A stretch of DNA of 64,000 nucleotides from Curtobacterium sp. 9128 (GTDB taxonomy: Bacteria; Actinomycetota; Actinomycetes; Actinomycetales; Microbacteriaceae): contig NZ_LT576451.1 in assembly GCF_900086645.1 (NCBI RefSeq), positions 1,860,001-1,924,000 on the forward strand, written 5' to 3'. The first letter of the stretch is position 1, and each line of letters begins with the position of its first letter. Below the pieces are notes generated by a model. That model searched no databases. It was given only the letters and a program-made list of their open reading frames with translations, and was not told the origin of the DNA. The position numbers and the translations under genes were made by a program. Of this stretch, positions 25,562 through 33,293 are shown in pieces.

Positions 25562-26089
25562 GTGCGCACCGTGAGGCTGGCTGCGCTCGTCGTGGTGGCC
25601 GTTCTGCTGCTGACGGGATGTGGTCGGACGGAGGCGGATGACACCAGCACACCTTCTGCGACGTCCGGTGCCGGGACCGCCGACACCGAAAAGCTGATCC
25701 ACGCACAGAAGATCCGCACGCAGGCGATCGAACTCCAGATCGCGGAGAGCATCCCTGGTCACGGCGAGGTTCGCCAGTCGAAGAACGGAGCGCTGTTCGC
25801 CTGCGCTGGGGGTGGTCGCCAGTGGGTGGGCGGTGCGGATGTCGTGATGGACGGTCGAACCGACATCGATTCGATCGTGGAGTCGCTCCTGCAGCGATGG
25901 GACGGTCATGACGGGTACATCGCGAACCGAACCTCCGATTCGGCGGGCCGCCCGACCGCCGAGATCGTCGGCGCTGACGGCGAGGGCTACCTCGTCGCGC
26001 AGGGAACGACCGACAACGATGTCACGCTCACCTCGTCCTCGCGTTGCTTCGCAGTGCCGGATGGGTTCAGCGGGGCTGGGTCCTGGTAG
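25562..26089 (+). CDS. Lipoprotein, family A, copy 2
   Basis: A 175-residue paralogue of the 23798 product. Signal peptide MRTVRLAALVVVAVLLLTGC has the lipobox LTGC (Cys20). A Ser/Thr-rich linker follows, then the family pattern: KIRTQAIELQIAESIPGHGE, GALFACAGG, WVGG, and the closing SSRCFAVPDGFSGAGSW. The two family A cysteines are conserved. It closes the T7SS locus; the next gene is an unrelated MetE-like protein with its own promoter. Confidence 0.7.
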   Translation: MRTVRLAALVVVAVLLLTGCGRTEADDTSTPSATSGAGTADTEKLIHAQKIRTQAIELQIAESIPGHGEVRQSKNGALFACAGGGRQWVGGADVVMDGRTDIDSIVESLLQRWDGHDGYIANRTSDSAGRPTAEIVGADGEGYLVAQGTTDNDVTLTSSSRCFAVPDGFSGAGSW

Positions 26090-26176
26090 CCGTAGTCCTC
26101 ACAACGAGCGTCGTGACCGGCGCGCTCGTCATCGTGGTCAACACTCCCTGAGCGCGGCGCCGCAAGCGACCGTCGA

Positions 26177-26182
26177 TAGCAT
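26177..26182 (+). promoter_or_regulatory. -10 box (TAGCAT) of the MetE-like gene
   Basis: TAGCAT ends 6 nt before ATG 26189, with no ribosome binding site; a leaderless start. Confidence 0.55.
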
Positions 26183-26188
26183 CGACTG

Positions 26189-27319
26189 ATGACCTCGCAG
26201 CGACCGCCGTACCGTGCCGACATCGTCGGCAGCTTCCTCCGCCCCGCCAGCGTGAAGGACGCCCGTCAGCGTGCTGCCGCGGGCACGATCGACCCGATCG
26301 AGCTGCAGTCGGTGGAGGACGAGGCAATTCGCGGCCTGATCGACTCCGAGGTCGAGGCCGGGCTCCAGCTCGCGACCGATGGTGAGTTCCGCCGTGCCTG
26401 GTGGCACCTCGACTTCTGGGGCGGCCTGAACGGCGTCGAGGTCGTCGAGCTGGATCACGGCATCGCGTTCCAGGGGGTCGAGACCACCCCGAAGGGCATG
26501 CGGGTCACCGGCCCGGTGTCGTTCCCAGCCGATCACCCGTTCCTCGCGCACGCCGCGTTCGTGCTCGCCGAGGCAGCGCGGCGCAGTGTGACGGCGAAGA
26601 TGACGATCCCGTCGCCGACCGTGTTCGACTTCCGGCTCGACGCCGACCAGATCCGCACGGACCACTACGCCGACCGCGATGCGATCACCGACGACCTCGT
26701 GCAGGCCTACCGCGACGCGATCGCCGCGTTCTACGACGCGGGCGTCCGTTACCTGCAGCTCGACGACACGGCGTGGGCGTACGCCTGCTCCGATGTGGAG
26801 ATGGAGAAGGCACGAGCTCGGGGGATCGAGACCGACGGCATCGCGGAGCGGTTCGCCACGATCATCCGCCGGGTCCTCGACGGTCGGCCCGACGACCTGG
26901 TCGTGACGACGCACGTGTGTCGCGGGAACTTCCGGTCGACGTGGATCGCGTCGGGCGGGTACGAGCCGGTGGCGGAGCAGATGCTCGGGCACACGGGTTA
27001 CGACGGATTCTTCCTGGAGTACGACAGCGACCGTGCGGGTGGATTCGAGCCGCTGCGATTCCTGCCGAAGGGCGACCAGGTGGTGGTCCTCGGGCTGATC
27101 ACGTCGAAGTCGGGGGAGCTCGAGGACCCGGCGGTCATCGAGCGTCGGATCGCCGAGGCCGCCGAGTTCGCCCCGCTCGACCAGCTGGCGCTGAGCCCGC
27201 AGTGCGGTTTCGCATCGACCGAGGAGGGCAACGTCCTGACCGAGGACGAGCAGTGGGCGAAGGTCGGATCGGTGGTCGAGATCGCCGAGCGGGTGTGGCC
27301 GACCGCTGCCCGCCCCTAG
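26189..27319 (+). CDS. MetE C-terminal-like methyltransferase (YxjG/YxjH type)
   Basis: A 376-residue protein that matches only the catalytic C-terminal barrel of cobalamin-independent methionine synthase. It starts RADIVGSFLRPASVKDARQ as in stand-alone YxjG/YxjH-like proteins. Zinc ligands are visible as THVCRGN (His, Cys) and SPQCGF (Cys), and the substrate region as TDGEFRRAWW and YLQLDDTAWAY. These proteins probably transfer a methyl group to homocysteine or a related thiol, but the methyl donor of this branch is uncertain. Full MetE is about 750 residues, so this is a single-barrel relative, not a truncation. Confidence 0.82.
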   Translation: MTSQRPPYRADIVGSFLRPASVKDARQRAAAGTIDPIELQSVEDEAIRGLIDSEVEAGLQLATDGEFRRAWWHLDFWGGLNGVEVVELDHGIAFQGVETTPKGMRVTGPVSFPADHPFLAHAAFVLAEAARRSVTAKMTIPSPTVFDFRLDADQIRTDHYADRDAITDDLVQAYRDAIAAFYDAGVRYLQLDDTAWAYACSDVEMEKARARGIETDGIAERFATIIRRVLDGRPDDLVVTTHVCRGNFRSTWIASGGYEPVAEQMLGHTGYDGFFLEYDSDRAGGFEPLRFLPKGDQVVVLGLITSKSGELEDPAVIERRIAEAAEFAPLDQLALSPQCGFASTEEGNVLTEDEQWAKVGSVVEIAERVWPTAARP

Positions 27320-27321
27320 CC

Positions 27322-27368
27322 AGCCCGCACGGCGGCAAGACACCATCTAGCCCGCACGGCGGCGAGAC
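27322..27368. repeat. Two-copy 27-bp tandem repeat after the MetE-like gene
   Basis: AGCCCGCACGGCGGC followed by RAGAC occurs at 27322-27341 and 27349-27368, period 27 bp, filling the gap between two convergent genes. The arms do not form an obvious hairpin. Function is unknown. Confidence 0.8.
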
Positions 27369-27373
27369 GCCCG

Positions 27374-29521
27374 CTAAGCGACGGTAGCGAGCGCGAACGG
27401 CAGCACGGCGGATGCCCCCGCACGTCGGAGCTCCCGACCGGCGACGGTCATCGTCCACCGGCTGTCGACGAGGTCGTCCACGAGCAGCACCGGTCCTTGG
27501 TGCGATTGCAGCGCCGAAGACAGAGCAGGCCCGACCGTGAAGCTGTCCCACACGCCGGCCAGCCGGTAGGCGCTGTTCGTCGCACCGTCCCCTCGCGGCG
27601 TCCCACCGGTGCGGTCGAGCGTCCCGAGGAACTCGAGCTTCCCGATCGACGACAGTGCCTGCGCGAGCGACGAGACGAGCTGCGGCCGGGACTGCGACGA
27701 CATCGCCACGACACCGGTCGGCCGGGTCTCCCACGGCCAGTCCTTGAGCGCCCGGATGCAGCCGTCGAGGAGTTCGCGCGAGACCGGTGCGTCGGCGACC
27801 CCGGACGCGAAGAGCGCGCGCAGCGGACCACCCCAGCCGAGGTCGGTCAGACGGGCGACGGCGCGACCGGGCGCGACGACCTCGTCGGCGGCGAGCTTGC
27901 CGCGCACGGGCACGTTCAGCGCGGACATGCCCGAGGGCCACTGCGCGCGGGGAGCGATCTCGACGCCGACCTGGTCGAGCGCCGAGGCGGCACCCGCTGA
28001 TGCGTCCGAAGGGACGTCGGCCGGGTACCAGGCGCCCGCACAGTTGTCGCAGCGGCCACAGGGTTCTGCCGAGGGGTCGTCGAGGTCCTGCTGCAGGAGC
28101 TGCATCCGGCAGGCGGAGGTCGACTCGTAGTCGAGCATCGATGCGGCCTCGGCAGCGCGGGCGGCAGCGACACGTTCGTAGCGCGCGGCGTCGTACTCCC
28201 ACGGCTGCCCGGTCGAGACCCACCCTCCGGTCACCCGGCGGACGGCACCATCGACGTCGAGGACCTTGAGCAGGAGCTCGAGGGTGGACCGCTTGATGTC
28301 GACGAGCCCTTCGAGTGCGACCGTCGACATCGCCGAGTCGGTCGACAGCGCGCCGAGGACCGCGGACGCGCGGGCTTCCGTCGGCATCGAGGCGCTGGCG
28401 AAGTACTTCCAGATCTCCTGGTCTTCGTACCCGGGGAGCAGGAGCACGTCGGCGTTGTCCGTCGCACGGCCGGCACGTCCGATCTGCTGGTAGTAGGCGA
28501 CGGGGGAGGACGGCGCCCCGACGTGCACGACGAACCCGAGGTCCGGCTTGTCGAACCCCATGCCGAGGGCGCTGGTGGCGACGAGGGCCTTCAGCTCGTT
28601 GCCCTTCAGCTGCTGCTCGAGCTGTTCGCGTTCGTCGGTGTCGGTGCGCCCGGTGTACGCACGGACGGCGTACCCGCTCTCGCGCAGGAGGCGCGCGATG
28701 TCCTCCGCCGCGGAGACGGTCAGCGTGTAGATGATGCCGCTGCCCGGCAGGTCACCGAGGTGCGCCAGGAGCCACCCGAGCCGGGCTCGGGCATCGGGGA
28801 GCGTGAGGACCCCGAGACGCAGGGAAGCGCGAGCCAACGACCCGCGGATGGTGAACACCGGGTCGGCTGGACCCGCGGTGAGCTGCTCGGCGACGTCCTC
28901 GACCACGCGCTCGTTCGCGGTGGCGGTGGTCGCCAGCACGGGCACGCCGTGCGGCAGGGACCGGATGAGTTCGGCGAGGCGCCGGTAGTCGGGACGGAAG
29001 TCGTGGCCCCAGTCCGAGATGCAGTGCGCTTCGTCGACGACGAGCATGCCCATCCGGGCGATCAGCGTCGGCAGCTGTTCGTCGCGGAACTTCGGGTTGT
29101 TCAGCCGCTCGGGGGAGACGAGCAGGACGTCCACCTCGTCACGGGCGAGCGCGGCCTGCGTGTCGGACCACTCATGGGCGTTCGCGGAGTTGATGGACAC
29201 GGCCCGGACACCCGCGCGGGCAGCGGCAGCGACCTGGTCGCGCATCAGGGCCAGCAGCGGCGACACGAGCACCGTCGGGCCCCCGCCGCGACGCCGCAGG
29301 AGCGGGGTCGCGAGGAAGTACACCGCGGACTTGCCCCACCCGGTGCGCTGGACGACGAGTGCACGCTGCCGGTGTTCGACCAGGGCCGAGATCGCTTCGA
29401 GCTGACCGGGGTGGAAGACGGCGTCGGGACGCCCGGTGAGCGCAGCGAGCGCTGCCTGCGCCTCGGCAGCGATGTCTGCAGAAGGCGAGGCGTTCGGCGG
29501 GGCTGCAACGGGGGTGTCCAT
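27374..29521 (-). CDS. RecQ-family DNA helicase with phosphoribosyltransferase-like C-terminus
   Basis: A 715-residue superfamily 2 helicase. Motif I is RTGWGKSAVYF and motif II DEAHCISDWGHDFRPDYRRL; motif VI lies in YYQQIGRAGR. A cysteine cluster (CRMQLLQQDLDDP, then CGRCDNC) matches the RecQ zinc domain. The HRDC domain is missing. Instead the C-terminal 200 residues end with GPVLLVDDLVDSRWTMTVAG, which resembles the PRPP-binding loop of type I phosphoribosyltransferases. RecQ unwinds DNA 3'-5' in repair and replication restart. The role of the tail is unknown. The start codon is the ATG just after the preceding lipoprotein gene on this strand. Confidence 0.87.
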   Translation of the reverse strand: MDTPVAAPPNASPSADIAAEAQAALAALTGRPDAVFHPGQLEAISALVEHRQRALVVQRTGWGKSAVYFLATPLLRRRGGGPTVLVSPLLALMRDQVAAAARAGVRAVSINSANAHEWSDTQAALARDEVDVLLVSPERLNNPKFRDEQLPTLIARMGMLVVDEAHCISDWGHDFRPDYRRLAELIRSLPHGVPVLATTATANERVVEDVAEQLTAGPADPVFTIRGSLARASLRLGVLTLPDARARLGWLLAHLGDLPGSGIIYTLTVSAAEDIARLLRESGYAVRAYTGRTDTDEREQLEQQLKGNELKALVATSALGMGFDKPDLGFVVHVGAPSSPVAYYQQIGRAGRATDNADVLLLPGYEDQEIWKYFASASMPTEARASAVLGALSTDSAMSTVALEGLVDIKRSTLELLLKVLDVDGAVRRVTGGWVSTGQPWEYDAARYERVAAARAAEAASMLDYESTSACRMQLLQQDLDDPSAEPCGRCDNCAGAWYPADVPSDASAGAASALDQVGVEIAPRAQWPSGMSALNVPVRGKLAADEVVAPGRAVARLTDLGWGGPLRALFASGVADAPVSRELLDGCIRALKDWPWETRPTGVVAMSSQSRPQLVSSLAQALSSIGKLEFLGTLDRTGGTPRGDGATNSAYRLAGVWDSFTVGPALSSALQSHQGPVLLVDDLVDSRWTMTVAGRELRRAGASAVLPFALATVA

Positions 29522-29587
29522 GGCCCCATGCTGTCAGGACCGACCGACGAAACGCAGGCCGAGCCTCCAGGCTGTGGAGAACGCGCG

Positions 29588-31060
29588 CTACTGGTACGTG
29601 ACCAGCGACGGCGTCGGCGCCACGTCCTGCATGGTCTGCGCAGGCGTCAGCATCGGCTGGTCCTCGTCGTAGAAGTTTTTCCATCCCCAGTGCGTGCCTG
29701 CTGGCGCATCGGCGTGCAGCGCCTTCCACGTCGCCTGCTTGTCCGGCTGCGATCCCTGCCCGTCGGCGTGGATGAGCAGGTCGAGCTCGGGGTGCGACTC
29801 CAGCGACGAGCGGTCCTGGATCATCGACAGCCGGAACTGGTGCAGGACGAGTGCCTTCGGCGGCAACCCCTCCGATCGGACGAGCTGTGCGAGCCAGTCC
29901 GAGACCTGGTTCACCTCCGAGGCGTTCACGCTCCCGATCTGCTGCAGTGGCACCTGGTCCGCCGTCAGCCGCCACTCCGGGTCGAGCGCGAGCCACACAC
30001 CGGGCTGCTTCAGGAGCGACTCGTACCGCTTCGCCTGGGACAGGAAGTCCGCGCGTCCGGGCTGGAGATCGATGATCACGGGCATGCCGGCATCGTGGGC
30101 GGCGTCGACGTAGGGCTCCAGCGTCGAGACGGGGAGCTCGGTCGAGTAGTCCCCGTCGGCGCCGGCGTCACCGGCCGCGACGGTGGCGATGACCTCGAAC
30201 GCGGGGGTCACGGGCTCGTCGGACACGTCGTCGTACGACGCCGCGAGCTGCTTCGCGCGCGACACGGACGCCGCCGGGTCCTGCTCCCCGAGCACGCCGA
30301 GGGCCGGGGCTCCTGGTGCGCCGTACATCGCGACGTACCGGTGTCCGTCGAACGGGCGCTGCCCGCCGTGCGGCAGCTGGAAGCCGCTCTCCGCAGCGCG
30401 GACCGTCCACGTCGAGTCACCGAGCCCACCGAACGCGGACCCGACGAACAGCGTCGGCGCGTCGCGGTGGTCGTGGAGCGCGGTCACGACGTCGGGTGCC
30501 GCAGCCGGGTCCGTCACGCCGTCCGGCATGGTCACCACGCGTGCTCCAGCCGCCTTCGCGGTCGCCACCGGGGCAGCGTCGGCCGTCTCGTCCGCCACCA
30601 CGACGGTCGTCGGCCTGGAGGACCGGGTCGACTTCGGCGCGTCGCCTTCCTCCGGCGCGGATCGCCGCTGGGCGTCGGTGTCGATCCGGACGTCGCCCTC
30701 GGCCTGGTACCAGGTGACGCCGAGGCGGTCGAGTTCGCGGGCGACGGTCTGTTCCTGCTTCGTGCTGGTCAGGAGTAGGGGGACGTGCGCTTTCGTCGCA
30801 GCATCGGCCGCGGTCTCGATGGCACTGTCGTTCCCGGCTGGCGCGACGACGGCGCCGGGTGCGGTGGCGAAGAGCGCCCGACTCGCCCGGATCGACCGTT
30901 CGACGGGATCCTGTTCGTCCGCGACGGACACGGTGTCGGGGGAGGCCTTCGTCAGCGTCGGCCGGTCGTCGTGGGCTTCGGCCTTCGTGCATCCGGCGGC
31001 GCCGAGCACGAGGCCGGCTGCCGCGAGTGCGACGAGGGCACGGGCGGTACGGGAACGCAT
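29588..31060 (-). CDS. Large lipoprotein of unknown function
   Basis: A 490-residue exported lipoprotein with signal peptide MRSRTARALVALAAAGLVLG and lipobox GAAGC (Cys24). The N-terminal half (to about residue 250) contains Rossmann-like segments such as TTVVVADETADAAPVA and VPLLLTSTKQEQ, which resemble cell-wall-binding repeat type 2 modules. The C-terminal half (PVIIDLQPGRADFLSQAKRY, WLALDPEWRL, LPPKALVLHQF) reads as a TIM-barrel with acidic residues, like a glycoside hydrolase. No family is named with confidence. It lies upstream of recQ on the same strand, 66 nt away. Confidence 0.7.
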   Translation of the reverse strand: MRSRTARALVALAAAGLVLGAAGCTKAEAHDDRPTLTKASPDTVSVADEQDPVERSIRASRALFATAPGAVVAPAGNDSAIETAADAATKAHVPLLLTSTKQEQTVARELDRLGVTWYQAEGDVRIDTDAQRRSAPEEGDAPKSTRSSRPTTVVVADETADAAPVATAKAAGARVVTMPDGVTDPAAAPDVVTALHDHRDAPTLFVGSAFGGLGDSTWTVRAAESGFQLPHGGQRPFDGHRYVAMYGAPGAPALGVLGEQDPAASVSRAKQLAASYDDVSDEPVTPAFEVIATVAAGDAGADGDYSTELPVSTLEPYVDAAHDAGMPVIIDLQPGRADFLSQAKRYESLLKQPGVWLALDPEWRLTADQVPLQQIGSVNASEVNQVSDWLAQLVRSEGLPPKALVLHQFRLSMIQDRSSLESHPELDLLIHADGQGSQPDKQATWKALHADAPAGTHWGWKNFYDEDQPMLTPAQTMQDVAPTPSLVTYQ

Positions 31061-31290
31061 CGGGCCACCCTACGAGCCGGGTGCTGGGCGCCGCATGTCC
31101 GGGGTGGGGTCGGGCGGTGTCGCTCTGGTGCTCTCTCGGGGTCGCGTGGGCGCTCGCTTTGGGTCGCGCGCGATCGAGTGCGCGGAAGCGGCGAGCACCG
31201 GCATCCGGAGGGAGCCGTTTCTGCGCGCTCGATGCCCGGACACGGGGCCGGCCGGAACGGGACGTGGCGCGGCAGGGGTCCGGCGTCCGC

Positions 31291-31296
31291 TATGCT
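31291..31296 (+). promoter_or_regulatory. -10 box (TATGCT) of the tRNA-Pro gene
   Basis: TATGCT lies about 70 nt before the tRNA. The 230 bp before it (from 31061) hold no gene that I can support, only GC-rich sequence; a GAGTCCTCCGGGACTC hairpin lies between the box and the tRNA. Confidence 0.45.
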
Positions 31297-31368
31297 GGTC
31301 GGGCTGCTCCGCGCTCGGTCGGGTGCGGGTGGCGGAGTCCTCCGGGACTCCGAGCCCTCTGGGGCTCG

Positions 31369-31442
<74 letters not shown>

Positions 31443-31469
31443 CCGAACCGAACTGCTGGTGAGAACACA

Positions 31470-31519
31470 GCAACGAGAAGGGGCCCACAGCCGACTGGCT
31501 GTGGGCCCCTTCTCGTTGC
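31470..31519 (+). terminator. Strong hairpin terminator after tRNA-Pro
   Basis: A perfect 23-bp stem: 31470-31492 pairs with 31497-31519 around a GACT loop. No T-tract follows. It separates the tRNA from the convergent TetR gene and may stop transcription from both sides. Confidence 0.85.
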
Positions 31520-31547
31520 CCTCCACCGCGGAGCCCAGCGGGCGAGT

Positions 31548-32159
31548 TCAGAGCCCGAACGTCCGATCCCAGATCGTCGTCACGACCTCGGTAGCGTCGT
31601 CGAGGTCTGTTCCCGCGCGCGAGGCCTCGTAGAACGTCCGCTCGGTCATCCCGACGAGCGCGCCGACGAGCGCCGCGGTGCGGTCGTCCGGCCCGACAGA
31701 GTCCGTGGACCCGAGCAGCTCGGTGACGCTCCGCACGGTGTCGTCCCGTGTCGCCGACCACAGCTGCTCGATCACCGGCACCGACGGGGCGAGCTCGACC
31801 GCTGCGCGCATCACGGCGCCGTGCCTTGCCCAGAGATCCCGGGTGAGGTCGATCGCACTCCGCAGTGCATCACGCGGCGCACCCGGGAGCGCCCGCTGCC
31901 GGCTCGCCACGGCACCCTGCAGCTCCGCGGTGACGCGTTGGACGAGGGCAGCGAGGACGTCGTTCTTCGACCGGAAGTAGAAGTACAGCGCGCCGCGGGT
32001 GAGACCGGCCGCGCGGGCGATCGTCTCGACCGTCATGCCCTCCGAGCCGAGCTCGACGAGCTGCTGCTCGGCTTCGTCGAGGATCTTCCGCTCCCGAAGT
32101 GCACCCTTCGACGGGCTCGCGACACGGCGGCCGTGCTCGTCGTAGGCGTAGGGAGGCAT
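31548..32159 (-). CDS. TetR-family transcriptional regulator
   Basis: A 203-residue TetR protein. The DNA-binding part is ILDEAEQQLVELGSEGMTVE followed by TIARAAGLTRGALYFYFRSK. The ATG at 32159 is preferred over the upstream TTG because a TATCCT box ends 6 nt before it and the extra residues would run into the operator. It is divergent from an SDR gene with a 37-bp near-palindrome between them, so it likely represses itself and the SDR. The ligand is unknown. Confidence 0.88.
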   Translation of the reverse strand: MPPYAYDEHGRRVASPSKGALRERKILDEAEQQLVELGSEGMTVETIARAAGLTRGALYFYFRSKNDVLAALVQRVTAELQGAVASRQRALPGAPRDALRSAIDLTRDLWARHGAVMRAAVELAPSVPVIEQLWSATRDDTVRSVTELLGSTDSVGPDDRTAALVGALVGMTERTFYEASRAGTDLDDATEVVTTIWDRTFGL

Positions 32160-32175
32160 AGCTGCAGGATACCGC

Positions 32176-32212
32176 GTCGACAAAAATCAACACAGCGTTG
32201 ACTTTTATCGAC
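32176..32212. promoter_or_regulatory. Near-perfect 37-bp palindromic operator
   Basis: The arms GTCGA..AAAA.TCAAC and GTTGA.TTTT.TCGAC are mirror images about position 32194. The right arm contains TTGACT, a candidate -35 for the SDR gene. It is probably bound by the adjacent TetR protein. Confidence 0.8.
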
Positions 32213-32233
32213 TTCGCGTTGAACATGGACGGC

Positions 32234-33085
32234 ATGACCAAGAACTTCGTGATCACCGGCGTCAGCTCCGGCTTCGGCCGTGCCTTCGCCGAGGCGGCCC
32301 TCGCCGCCGGGCACACCGTCGTCGGCACCGTCCGGCGATCTGCGGACGCCGCCGAGTTCGAGGCGCTCGACGCCACCGGACGGGCACGCGCTGTCCTCCT
32401 CGACGTGACCGACGACGACGCCGTCATCCGCGTCATGGCGGACATCGAGCAGGACCTCGGTCACATCGACGTCCTCATCGCGAACGCCGGCTACGGGCAC
32501 GAGGGCGTCCTCGAGGAGTCGCCGATGGCCGACCTCCGCCGACAGTTCGACGTGAACGTGTTCGGTGCCGTCGCAGTCGTCAAGGCCGTCCTGCCCGGCA
32601 TGCGCGCACGGCGCTCCGGACACATCCTCGGCGTGACGTCGATGGGCGGGCTCATGACCGTCCCCGGGCTCGCGTACTACTGCGGCAGCAAGTTCGCGCT
32701 CGAGGCGATCCTCGAGACCCTCGGGAAGGAGGTCGCGGCGTTCGGCGTCCACGTCACGGCGATCGCTCCCGGCTCCTTCCGGACGGACTGGGCCGGACGC
32801 TCCATGGTCCGCGCCGATCGCTCGATCCCGGACTACGACGCACTCATGGACCCGATCCGCGCGAACCGGCAGAAGGCGAACGGGAACCAGCTCGGCGATC
32901 CCGCGAAGGCGGCCGCGGCCGTGCTCGCCGTCATCGAGAGCGATGCGCCGCCCGCCCACCTCCTGCTCGGATCGGATGCGCTCCGCCTCGTCACCGCCGG
33001 GCGCGACGCGCTCGCCACGGAGATCGCGGCGTGGGCGGACGTGTCCCGTTCCACGGACCTCGCCGACGGAGCACAGCTCCGCTGA
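32234..33085 (+). CDS. Short-chain dehydrogenase/reductase
   Basis: A 283-residue classical SDR. Cofactor motif TGVSSGFGRA, then NAGYG, a Ser in GVTSMGG and the catalytic pair YCGSK. The Pro-Gly region AIAPGSFRTDWAG is normal. The cofactor is probably NADP(H), given no Asp at the end of beta-2. ATG 32234 is chosen over ATG 32225 because GAACAT ends 7 nt before it with TTGACT 16 nt further up, a leaderless layout. Substrate is unknown; it is probably induced through the divergent TetR. Confidence 0.86.
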   Translation: MTKNFVITGVSSGFGRAFAEAALAAGHTVVGTVRRSADAAEFEALDATGRARAVLLDVTDDDAVIRVMADIEQDLGHIDVLIANAGYGHEGVLEESPMADLRRQFDVNVFGAVAVVKAVLPGMRARRSGHILGVTSMGGLMTVPGLAYYCGSKFALEAILETLGKEVAAFGVHVTAIAPGSFRTDWAGRSMVRADRSIPDYDALMDPIRANRQKANGNQLGDPAKAAAAVLAVIESDAPPAHLLLGSDALRLVTAGRDALATEIAAWADVSRSTDLADGAQLR

Positions 33086-33099
33086 TCCCGCGAGCGGCT

Positions 33100-33143
33100 C
33101 GGACGGGAGGCACGGTGCGGGCCCGCACCGTGCCTCCCGTCCG
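33100..33143. terminator. 44-nt perfect palindrome, GAGGC/GCCTC hairpin family
   Basis: 22 bp of stem with no unpaired loop (33100-33121 against 33122-33143), after the SDR stop. The outer arms are CGGACGGGAGGC and GCCTCCCGTCCG, the same as in the hairpins at 14857 and 41352. A terminator is likely. Confidence 0.8.
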
Positions 33144-33293
33144 GCCGTCGGTCGCGTCCACGGCCGCGACCCGCGCCGCGGATCGTGACGTCCGGTGACG
33201 GCTGCGCCCGTTCCGGTGACGCTCCGTGACCCAGGGTGACCGGGGGTGACGACCCGCGTTGTGCAACACCTGTCGGCGGTTGACGATGACGTC

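Noticed and set aside
28523-30778. A 751-residue plus-strand frame over recQ and the lipoprotein gene
   Set aside because: It spans two well-supported minus-strand genes and has Arg/Val/Gly-rich composition without motifs.
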